The position numbers were made by a program, and so were the translations under genes. Shown here piece by piece: positions 1 to 5,600 of a DNA stretch of 6,277 nt (the first letter of the stretch is position 1; each line of letters starts with the position of its first letter). The notes beneath the pieces are model-generated. The model was not told where the DNA came from. It did no database searches and was given only the letters and a program-made list of their open reading frames with translations. The stretch is from an uncultured Blautia sp. (GTDB lineage: Bacteria > Bacillota > Clostridia > Lachnospirales > Lachnospiraceae): positions 1-6,277 of the forward strand of contig CAKRRG010000112.1 in the NCBI GenBank assembly GCA_934394545.1. The letters are read 5' to 3'.

Positions 1-1478
1 ACCAGAGCACCAGAGGAAAAGGAGAACCGGTAACCGCTTCTCAGGCTATTTTGAAGGGACTTTCTGAAGATGGAGGGTTATTTGTACCCACACAGATTCC
101 GGCACTTGATGTTTCTATGGAGGAGCTTTCCAGGATGACTTATCAGGAAACTGCTTATCAGGTGATGAGTCGTCTTCTTACTGATTTTACAGAGGAAGAA
201 TTGCGTGCCTGTATCAACAGTGCATATGATAAAAAATTTGACACAGATGTGATCGCACCTCTTAAAGAAGCAGATGGGGCTTATTTCCTTGAACTTTTTC
301 ATGGTCCTACGATTGCATTCAAGGACATGGCTCTTTCCATTTTGCCATACCTTATGACTACTGCAGCTAAGAAAAATAATGTAAAAAATGAGATCGTGAT
401 CCTGACCGCCACATCAGGAGATACGGGGAAGGCTGCATTAGCCGGATTTGCAGATGTTCCGGGAACCAGAATCATCGTATTCTACCCTAAACATGGTGTA
501 AGCCCTATTCAGGAGAAGCAGATGGTGACTCAGAAGGGGGCAAATACTTATGTGGTTGGCATTACCGGAAATTTCGATGATGCACAGACCGCTGTAAAGA
601 AAATGTTCAACGACAAGGAGATGGCAGAAGAACTTGCACAGGCAGGCTTCCAGTTTTCATCTGCCAATTCTATTAATATTGGCCGTCTTGTTCCGCAGAT
701 CGTTTATTATGTATATTCATACGCTGCGTTAGTACGCAAGGGTGCGATCCAAGCAGGTCAGGAGATCAATGTGGTAGTTCCTACCGGAAATTTTGGAAAT
801 ATTCTGGCTGCATTCTATGCAAAGCAGATGGGACTTCCGGTAAAGAAACTGATTTGTGCCTCTAATGAGAATAAAGTGTTATTTGATTTCTTTTCTACCG
901 GTACATATAATAGAAAGAGAGATTTCATCCTTACCAGTTCTCCATCTATGGATATTTTGATCTCCAGTAATCTGGAGCGTCTGATTTACCGTATTACAGG
1001 TGGAAATCCTGAGGCGTGTGCGAAGCTTATGGAGAATCTTTCCAAAGGTGGGGAGTATTCCATTACACCGGAGATGAAGGCTCAGCTGAAAGATTTTTAT
1101 GGAAATTACTGCACTGAGGATGAGACAAAAGAGGCTATCCGTGAGGTGTATAAGGCAAGCAATTACGTGATCGATACACATACAGCTGTTGCAGCAGGTG
1201 TATATAAGAAGTATGTGAACGAGACTGGTGATAAGGCTCCGGCAGTGATCGCTTCCACCGCAAGCCCATATAAGTTTACCAGAAGTGTTATGGATGCTAT
1301 TTCAGAAGGTCACGAGAATCTGGATGATTTCGCACTTGCAGATGCACTGGAGAAGCTTTCTGGAGTAGCAGTTCCGAAGGCTGTCAACGATATCCGTACT
1401 GCACCTGTACTTCATGACCGTGTGGTAGATGCAGAGGATATGCCTGCAACTGTTAAGGAGATTCTGGAAATCAAGTAA
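1..1478 (+). CDS. thrC: Threonine synthase, 5'-truncated by window edge
   Basis: Threonine synthase is a cytoplasmic PLP enzyme that converts O-phosphohomoserine and water to L-threonine and phosphate, the last step of threonine synthesis. The frame is open from base 3 and reads QSTRGKGEPVTASQAILKG, the typical N-terminus of the long ThrC family, so the true start lies a few codons upstream. The TTG at 51 is an internal Leu codon, not the start. About 491 residues are visible, close to full length for this class. The PLP Schiff-base lysine is expected in the FHGPTIAFKDMA motif (AAG at 321-323). ATSGDTGKAA follows, and the glycine-rich loop GNFGNI (786-803) should hold the cofactor phosphate. 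The C-terminus is intact and ends LEIK-stop. No hairpin with a U-tract follows the stop, so its transcript may run on into the 6S region. No upstream regulation can be seen. Confidence 0.97.
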   Translation, partial: QSTRGKGEPVTASQAILKGLSEDGGLFVPTQIPALDVSMEELSRMTYQETAYQVMSRLLTDFTEEELRACINSAYDKKFDTDVIAPLKEADGAYFLELFHGPTIAFKDMALSILPYLMTTAAKKNNVKNEIVILTATSGDTGKAALAGFADVPGTRIIVFYPKHGVSPIQEKQMVTQKGANTYVVGITGNFDDAQTAVKKMFNDKEMAEELAQAGFQFSSANSINIGRLVPQIVYYVYSYAALVRKGAIQAGQEINVVVPTGNFGNILAAFYAKQMGLPVKKLICASNENKVLFDFFSTGTYNRKRDFILTSSPSMDILISSNLERLIYRITGGNPEACAKLMENLSKGGEYSITPEMKAQLKDFYGNYCTEDETKEAIREVYKASNYVIDTHTAVAAGVYKKYVNETGDKAPAVIASTASPYKFTRSVMDAISEGHENLDDFALADALEKLSGVAVPKAVNDIRTAPVLHDRVVDAEDMPATVKEILEIK

Positions 1479-1529
1479 GTTTCGATAAATTGCTGTTAAA
1501 AATCTGTAAAAAGAATTGTGCATTTTCTG

Positions 1530-1558
1530 TTGAAAAACAGTATATATTAGAGTATAAT
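1530..1558 (+). promoter_or_regulatory. Sigma-A-type promoter of the 6S RNA gene
   Basis: TTGAAA (1530-1535) and a perfect TATAAT (1553-1558) are separated by exactly 17 bases. The predicted start is near the A at 1566, about nine bases before the 5' arm of the 6S closing helix. This position supports the 6S call independently of its structure. The -35 overlaps a small CTGTT-GAAA-AACAG inverted repeat (1527-1540) of unknown meaning. Confidence 0.8.
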
Positions 1559-1565
1559 TATTTTT

Positions 1566-1751
1566 AGAAAAATGAATCCTGGGATGTGCGAGGCCCCTTT
1601 TATTTTTGAACCTACATTGACATCAAGGGAATCCAAGATCGCAGTACGGATGTCAGACCTCTCGTCGTGGTAGGCAGAAGTCCTGTTGAGGATACCCACC
1701 TAGCGGTTCGCTAGGCGTCAAAAGAAAGGGAACGGCATTCTGGGATTTTTT
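1566..1751 (+). ncRNA. ssrS: 6S RNA (RNA polymerase-binding regulatory RNA)
   Basis: 6S RNA mimics an open promoter and binds housekeeping-sigma RNA polymerase, mainly in stationary phase. The roughly 186-base transcript folds as the family requires. A 13-bp closing helix with several G-U pairs joins 1575-1587 to 1735-1747. After a small internal loop, CCCTTT (1595-1600) pairs with AAAGGG (1725-1730). A central bubble follows, with a short A/T-rich 5' strand (1602-1610). Its 3' strand (1675-1723) carries the small hairpin CCTAGCG/CGCTAGG (1699-1705 with 1709-1715). The apical arm is closed by CCTAC/GTAGG (1611-1615 with 1670-1674) and TGACATC/GATGTCA (1618-1624 with 1649-1655). The 3' portion, with CCCACCTA, GGCGTCAAAA and ACGGCATTCTGGGA, resembles the 3' half of known 6S RNAs. 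A T-run (1746-1751) marks the probable 3' end. No protein frame explains this stretch. The family call rests on recalled consensus and hand folding. Confidence 0.87.
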
Positions 1752-1771
1752 AGAACAGGGAGGCAGGTTAC

Positions 1772-2830
1772 ATGGGTGTTACAGCAAGAAAATTCGGAGA
1801 ATTAACCTCTGGAGAGGAGATTACTATATATCATCTTGAGAATAAGTCTGGTGCTTATGCAGAAGTGATGGATTATGGAGCAATTCTTGTGAAGCTCTGT
1901 GTTCCGGATAAAGATGGGAAGCTTACAGATGTGGTGCTTGGATATGACGATGTTCGGCAGTATGAAGTGAATGGCTGTTTCTTTGGAGCAATTATCGGAA
2001 GAAGCGGTAACCGTATTGCAGGAGCCAGATTTTCTATTTACGGAAAGGAATATCAGCTTGGCAAGAATGAGAATGAGAATAATCTTCACAGTGGTCCGAA
2101 TGGATTCGAGAAGAAGGTCTGGACGGTAAAGAATACAGATTCGGATAAGAATGAGATTACTTTTTCCAGAGTGAGTCCGGATGGGGAGAATGGATTCCCA
2201 GGTGAATTCCAGGTATCTGTAACATATGTATTTACTGAAGACAATACCTTACAGATTTATTATAATGGAATCAGTGATAAAGCAACTCTGGCAAATATGA
2301 CAAATCATTCTTACTTTAATCTTACAGGAGAGGGAAGCGGTAAGGTGCTTGATACATATCTGACGATTCATGCCAGAGCTTATAATCCTGTAGATGAGTT
2401 TTCCATTCCTACAGGTGAATATGCAACTGTAGAAGGCACGCCTATGGACTTTAATAAGGCGAAGAAGATTGGCAAGGAGATTGAAGCTGATTTCCAGCAG
2501 TTGAAGTTTACCGGTGGATATGATCATAATTACGTGACAGATAATTATGCCAAGGGCAATAGAAGAACGATTGCTTCCGCCTATAATGAGACCTCCGGAA
2601 TTACTATGGATGTGATTTCAGATTGTCCTTGTGTCCAGTTCTATGCCGGCAATTTCGTAATTGATGAGAAGGGTAAGAATGGACATGTATATAATAAGCG
2701 AGAAGGCTTCTGTCTTGAGACTCAGGTTGAACCAAATGCAGTCAATGTAGAAGCATTCCATTCACCGATCCTGGAGGCAGGCGAGAAATATCAGTCTTTT
2801 ACAGCATATAAGTTTGGAGTAAGGAAATAA
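1772..2830 (+). CDS. galM: Aldose 1-epimerase (mutarotase)
   Basis: GalM interconverts the alpha and beta anomers of aldoses such as galactose and glucose, supplying the alpha anomer to galactokinase in the Leloir pathway; it acts in the cytoplasm. The 352-residue length is normal for the family. Visible motifs are GRSGNRIAGARF (about 76-87), NNLHSGPNGF (His106), NHSYFNLTGEG (His179, the expected catalytic acid), GGYDHNYV (248-255, substrate-contacting Asp251) and CLETQVEPNAVN (Glu316, the expected catalytic base). All the core catalytic residues are therefore present. The start is set by a good site, GGGAGG at 1758-1763, eight bases before ATG. The 3' end of the 6S RNA lies only about 20 bases upstream, leaving no room for a separate promoter after it. 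No other gal genes are nearby, so the substrate cannot be inferred from context. Transcription appears to stop at the hairpin 20 bases after the stop codon. Confidence 0.95.
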   Translation: MGVTARKFGELTSGEEITIYHLENKSGAYAEVMDYGAILVKLCVPDKDGKLTDVVLGYDDVRQYEVNGCFFGAIIGRSGNRIAGARFSIYGKEYQLGKNENENNLHSGPNGFEKKVWTVKNTDSDKNEITFSRVSPDGENGFPGEFQVSVTYVFTEDNTLQIYYNGISDKATLANMTNHSYFNLTGEGSGKVLDTYLTIHARAYNPVDEFSIPTGEYATVEGTPMDFNKAKKIGKEIEADFQQLKFTGGYDHNYVTDNYAKGNRRTIASAYNETSGITMDVISDCPCVQFYAGNFVIDEKGKNGHVYNKREGFCLETQVEPNAVNVEAFHSPILEAGEKYQSFTAYKFGVRK

Positions 2831-2841
2831 TTAGAATATAG

Positions 2842-2870
2842 ATATTTTTATCTGGTTTTTTTCATATATT
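2842..2870 (+). promoter_or_regulatory. Possible sigma-E-like sporulation promoter for the SpoIID-like gene
   Basis: CATATATT (2863-2870) is one base from the Bacillus sigma-E -10 consensus CATACAnT. ATATT (2842-2846) matches the core of its -35, with a 16-base spacer that is slightly longer than usual. Sigma-E transcribes spoIID in Bacillus subtilis, so the idea fits the gene. The DNA here is very A/T-rich and a chance match is quite possible. If it is real, transcription would start near 2877, inside the terminator hairpin. Confidence 0.3.
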
Positions 2871-2898
2871 TTTGATATGAAGAAGACCAGATTTTTTT
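2850..2898 (+). terminator. Rho-independent terminator after galM, overlapping the next start codon
   Basis: The 18-base arm 2850-2867 (ATCTGGTTTTTTTCATAT) pairs along its whole length with 2875-2892 (ATATGAAGAAGACCAGAT), including two G-U pairs. The loop is seven bases (2868-2874), and a seven-T run ends at 2898. The T-tract follows only in the plus direction. The hairpin starts 20 bases after the galM stop, so it is well placed to end galM transcripts. Its 3' arm contains the ATG at 2877. Confidence 0.85.
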
Positions 2899-4172
2899 AT
2901 GAAATGAATTATTTTCTGATCGTACTGCTAGGGTGGCTTTTACTATTTGGAAAGGCAATCGAGATAAATCGAGGAAAGACGATCGGAGAAAAGACAACCG
3001 GAGAAAAGACAACCAAAGATAGTATCGGGCTTGTCTGTATTGGTGTGCAGAATGCAAAGACAGAAAAAATGACGGAACCATTCATCCGGGTACTGCTTAT
3101 GGATTCGTCATGGAACTCTTATTATCATCCATCTGTGACGCTCCAATATCATGGCGAGGAGCACACTTATACTTCTGCTTCTTCGGAATTTGAAAATGAG
3201 ATTCTGCATATTGACGGAGGTGAGGAAGGGATAGCTGTGCCATCTATTTCCAGAACTCAGGGAACACCTGTCTATTATGGAATACTGGAAATTAAGAAGA
3301 CACCAAAGGGTTTGCTGCTTATCAATCAGCTTCCTTTAGAAAAATATCTGGAGGGTGTTATTCCAAGTGAAATGCCCGCTTCCTATCAGGAACAGGCATT
3401 GATGGCCCAGGCTGTATGTGCCAGAACATATGCCATTTGTCAAATAGAGGAGAAGGGGTTAGAAGAATACGGCGCAGATGTAGATGACAGTGTAAATTAT
3501 CAGGTTTATGGAAATTTGCAGGTAGATGAGAAAACAAGCAGGGCAGTGCGGCTTACGAAAGGAGTGATCATGTGTCAGAATAAAAAGCCTGTCATTGCCT
3601 ATTATTTTTCTACATCTGCAGGAAGGACCAGTACAGATGAAATCTGGGGTGCTGATAAAGGGGCTTCCTATCTGAAAAGTGTAGAATGCAATTTTGACCA
3701 AAATATGCCCTGGAGCAGCTGGAATGTGGAAATTCCCTGGGAAACCCTGGAAGATAGGCTCTTTGATCTTGCCGGTTCCCGTATTCTGAAGGGACTTCAG
3801 ATTGTAAAGAAGAGTGAAAGTGGCGCAGCGACAAAAATAGAGATTTCTACAGAGAATGGCAACAGGAGTTTGGAGGGGGAATATAAGATTCGGGAGTTTT
3901 TCTCTCCAGAGGGGCTTTCGGTCACAGAAAAAGATGGGAGTGTTGTCACAGGAGGAGGGCTTTTACCAAGCGCATATTTTGATTTGAATATAAAAGCGGG
4001 ACGGAGCGTGGAAATTATTGGAAAGGGGTACGGCCATGGCGTTGGAATGAGTCAGAACGGAGCAAATGAAATGGCGAAGAAAGGGTATAACTGGCGTGAA
4101 ATTTTGAATTATTTTTTCAAAAATATCACACTGGAAAGATGGCAGGAGATAGCAGCGGAACAGAAGAAGTAG
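2877..4172 (+). CDS. SpoIID/LytB-domain protein, predicted sporulation lytic transglycosylase
   Basis: Family members are exported peptidoglycan lytic transglycosylases; SpoIID itself cleaves glycan strands during engulfment of the forespore, working with SpoIIM and SpoIIP. The 431-residue protein begins with a basic stretch and one hydrophobic segment (about 11-25, YFLIVLLGWLLLFG), a signal peptide or membrane anchor. A Lys/Thr-rich linker with the repeat GEKTTGEKTT (37-46) follows. The core contains LPLEKYLEGVIPSEMPASYQ with Glu165, the expected catalytic acid, then ALMAQAVCARTYA (174-186), YYFSTSAGRTSTDEIWG (242-258) and the C-terminal GYGHGVGMSQNGAN (384-397). The start is uncertain: neither ATG 2877 nor the in-frame ATG 2904 has a clear ribosome binding site. 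I keep 2877 because it gives a basic signal-peptide n-region, although it lies in the terminator hairpin. The family is certain. Orthology to SpoIID rather than to a paralogue is likely but not proven, since the usual spoIID neighbours are absent. Confidence 0.92.
   Translation: MKKTRFFYEMNYFLIVLLGWLLLFGKAIEINRGKTIGEKTTGEKTTKDSIGLVCIGVQNAKTEKMTEPFIRVLLMDSSWNSYYHPSVTLQYHGEEHTYTSASSEFENEILHIDGGEEGIAVPSISRTQGTPVYYGILEIKKTPKGLLLINQLPLEKYLEGVIPSEMPASYQEQALMAQAVCARTYAICQIEEKGLEEYGADVDDSVNYQVYGNLQVDEKTSRAVRLTKGVIMCQNKKPVIAYYFSTSAGRTSTDEIWGADKGASYLKSVECNFDQNMPWSSWNVEIPWETLEDRLFDLAGSRILKGLQIVKKSESGAATKIEISTENGNRSLEGEYKIREFFSPEGLSVTEKDGSVVTGGGLLPSAYFDLNIKAGRSVEIIGKGYGHGVGMSQNGANEMAKKGYNWREILNYFFKNITLERWQEIAAEQKK
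2984..3013 (+). repeat. In-frame 15-bp tandem duplication in the SpoIID-like linker
   Basis: The unit CGGAGAAAAGACAAC occurs twice back to back (2984-2998 and 2999-3013) with no mismatch, giving GEKTTGEKTT. A related GKTI stretch encoded just upstream may be an older copy. The repeat lies between the membrane segment and the folded domain, where a change in length would be tolerated. Confidence 0.85.
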
Positions 4173-4198
4173 ACAGAAGGCCTGTTTCGTGATATGAT
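4170..4198 (+). promoter_or_regulatory. Promoter of the yihY-family gene (extended -10)
   Basis: TAGACA (4170-4175) is one base from the -35 consensus and overlaps the stop codon of the gene before it. After 17 bases comes TATGAT (4193-4198), preceded by TG at 4190-4191, which makes an extended -10. Transcription would start near 4205, giving a leader of about 32 bases. No terminator with a U-tract separates the SpoIID-like gene from this promoter, so some read-through is also possible. Confidence 0.6.
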
Positions 4199-4236
4199 AC
4201 AAAAAATGATTACAAGAATGTAACAGGAGTAATTGT

Positions 4237-5211
4237 ATGGATAAGAAGAAAGAAAAACAGAGTGTTCTCCAGCTTTTGCTTGGCTTTATGAACAGAGCAA
4301 ATGGAGATCATGTAGGAGCGTATGCGGCGCAGGCAGCATACTTTCTGATAATGTCTTTTATTCCGTTTATTCTGTTTCTCACCACTATGATCCGTTACAC
4401 ACCTTTGACTTACAATATGGTCAGTGAGACTATCCGGGCATTTGTACCCCATAATATACAGAATTTTGTATTAACTATCGTATCTGAGGTGTATGGAAGA
4501 AGCACGGCAGTGGTGCCTATTTCCGCTATTATGGCTTTGTGGTCAGCAGGGAAAGCCATGCAGTCCCTTACGAATGGCCTGAACACCATTTATCATGTGA
4601 AGGAGACACGTAACTGGCTGATGACCAGGCTGTATGCAGTGATCTATACATTTTTGTTTGGAATTGCAATTATAGCCAGTCTGCTTTTACTGGTTCTTGG
4701 AAATCAGATTCAGATTGTGGCAGGAGAATATTTGCCCATTCTAGGAAGAGTGATCGGGAAGGTGATCGGCGCGAGAACGGCTATGGTTTTTGCGGGATTG
4801 TTTCTTGTTTTTTTGATTTTGTACAAGATGCTCCCGAACCGTAAGGCAACTCTTAAGAGCCAGGTGCCGGGAGCAATTCTCATTGCAGCCGGATGGTCAT
4901 TGTTTTCCTATTTCTTTTCCATTTATTTCGATATGTTTCCGGGATTCAGTAATATGTATGGAAGCCTGACTGCTTTGATCATGGTTATGTTGTGGCTCTA
5001 TATTTGTATGAATTTGCTGTTGTATGGTGCTGAAATCAACTCTTACTTTGAGAAGCAGTTCCGAATGGCTCAGGCGTCTATGCGGGAAATGCTCAGTCGT
5101 GAACGCGAGGAAGCAGAGAAGAAACTGGATAAAGAACTGGATAAAGAGAAGAAGAAACATCTGGCAAAAGAGACTGAGAAAAAGAAGCCAGTCACAAAAA
5201 AGGAGAAATAA
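4237..5211 (+). CDS. yihY: YihY/BrkB-family inner-membrane protein
   Basis: This is an integral membrane protein of the YihY/BrkB family (once misnamed ribonuclease BN). The biochemical role of the family is not established. The 324 residues show about six hydrophobic segments (roughly 32-51, 91-109, 133-155, 180-199, 210-231 and 240-264). Family hallmarks are the N-terminal AYAAQAAYFLIMSFIPF (29-45), the ALWSAGKAMQSLTNGLN block (100-116) and YGSLTALIMVMLWLYICMN followed by LLLYGAEINSYF (241-271). After the last segment comes a tail of about 50 residues (275-324), extremely rich in Lys and Glu, that includes the repeat KLDKELDKEKKK and probably forms a cytoplasmic helix or disordered extension. 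The start is set by AGGAG at 4225-4229, seven bases before ATG. The gene has its own predicted promoter and no functional link to its neighbours. No terminator is seen before the T-box promoter. Confidence 0.93.
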   Translation: MDKKKEKQSVLQLLLGFMNRANGDHVGAYAAQAAYFLIMSFIPFILFLTTMIRYTPLTYNMVSETIRAFVPHNIQNFVLTIVSEVYGRSTAVVPISAIMALWSAGKAMQSLTNGLNTIYHVKETRNWLMTRLYAVIYTFLFGIAIIASLLLLVLGNQIQIVAGEYLPILGRVIGKVIGARTAMVFAGLFLVFLILYKMLPNRKATLKSQVPGAILIAAGWSLFSYFFSIYFDMFPGFSNMYGSLTALIMVMLWLYICMNLLLYGAEINSYFEKQFRMAQASMREMLSREREEAEKKLDKELDKEKKKHLAKETEKKKPVTKKEK

Positions 5212-5216
5212 ACCTC

Positions 5217-5245
5217 TTGACAGATTTACTTTGGTGTGGCATAGT
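5217..5245 (+). promoter_or_regulatory. Promoter of the pheS T-box transcript
   Basis: A perfect TTGACA (5217-5222) starts six bases after the yihY stop codon. After 17 bases comes CATAGT (5240-5245), a modest -10 strengthened by TG at 5237-5238. The expected start near 5252 coincides with the beginning of the T-box leader (AAGAGAAAAAG). Confidence 0.7.
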
Positions 5246-5251
5246 AATGAA

Positions 5252-5496
5252 AGAGAAAAAGCCAGGAAGGTGTTTTTAGGAGATTATTTTCTTTCAGAGA
5301 GAGGAAGCCACCGGCTGTAAGCTTCCTTAAGTTCAGATAATTTCTGAGTTTCGCACCGGAGCCGCGTTTCTGAAAGTAACAGTAGGAAGCGACGTCATGC
5401 TGCGCGTTAAGCGGCGAGAGAGCCTGTATATACAGGAATCAGGGTGGTACCGCGGAAGATGCTTCGTCCCTTTTTGTGAGGGACGGGGCTTTTTTT
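5252..5496 (+). promoter_or_regulatory. T-box riboswitch, tRNA-Phe responsive, controlling pheS
   Basis: T-box leaders sense uncharged tRNA and permit transcription when the amino acid is scarce. The conserved T-box AGGGTGGTACCGCGG is at 5441-5455. In Stem I, GGTG (5269-5272) pairs with CACC (5354-5357) and 5279-5287 pairs with 5337-5345. The distal part has AGAGAG (5296-5301) and a GGAAGC/GCTTCC hairpin (5303-5308 with 5321-5326). Between the lower helices the specifier loop reads GAGTTTCG, which places the specifier UUC (Phe) at 5350-5352, followed by the usual purine. CCTGTATATACAGG (5423-5436) is Stem III. The bulge TGGT (5445-5448) would pair with a tRNA ending ACCA, as expected for tRNA-Phe. 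The antiterminator forms when AGGG at 5441 pairs with the TCCCT that otherwise belongs to the terminator. The identity agrees with the downstream gene. Confidence 0.93.
5461..5496 (+). terminator. T-box attenuator terminator
   Basis: GCTTCGTCCC (5461-5470) pairs with GGGACGGGGC (5480-5489) over ten base pairs, including two G-U pairs, around a nine-base loop. A seven-T run follows (5490-5496). It is mutually exclusive with the antiterminator, which takes the TCCC of the 5' arm. Confidence 0.92.
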
Positions 5497-5585
5497 GTGT
5501 AATAGATAATTACTCCGTAATGTTCTTATTGCATAAAAACTTGTAGGATTTCCTGTCCTTCCTCCCCTGGCAGATCATAAGAATA

Positions 5586-5591
5586 AAGGAG
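5586..5591 (+). promoter_or_regulatory. pheS ribosome binding site
   Basis: AAGGAG lies nine bases before the ATG at 5601 and decides the start. The ATG at 5594 is only two bases from the site and opens a 13-codon frame ending at 5635, so it is not the start. The in-frame ATG at 5607 would be 15 bases away, which is too far. Confidence 0.85.
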
Positions 5592-5600
5592 AAATGAACC

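Noticed and set aside
51..53. TTG at 51 as the start of threonine synthase
   Set aside because: The frame continues upstream to the window edge with the typical STRG...TASQAILKGL N-terminus, so TTG is an internal Leu codon.
1527..1540. CTGTT-GAAA-AACAG inverted repeat as a thrC terminator
   Set aside because: The stem is five base pairs, is A/T-rich, and is followed by TATATATT instead of a T-tract. It also overlaps the -35 of the 6S promoter.
4171..4187. AGACAG/CTGTTT hairpin as a terminator of the SpoIID-like gene
   Set aside because: It has six weak pairs and no U-tract after them. The same bases are better explained as the promoter of the next gene.
5024..5320. Plus-strand 98-codon frame overlapping the end of yihY and the T-box leader
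   Set aside because: It is the shifted frame of the Lys-rich yihY tail (hence its many Arg and Lys codons) and runs into a structured RNA leader. It has no ribosome binding site of its own.
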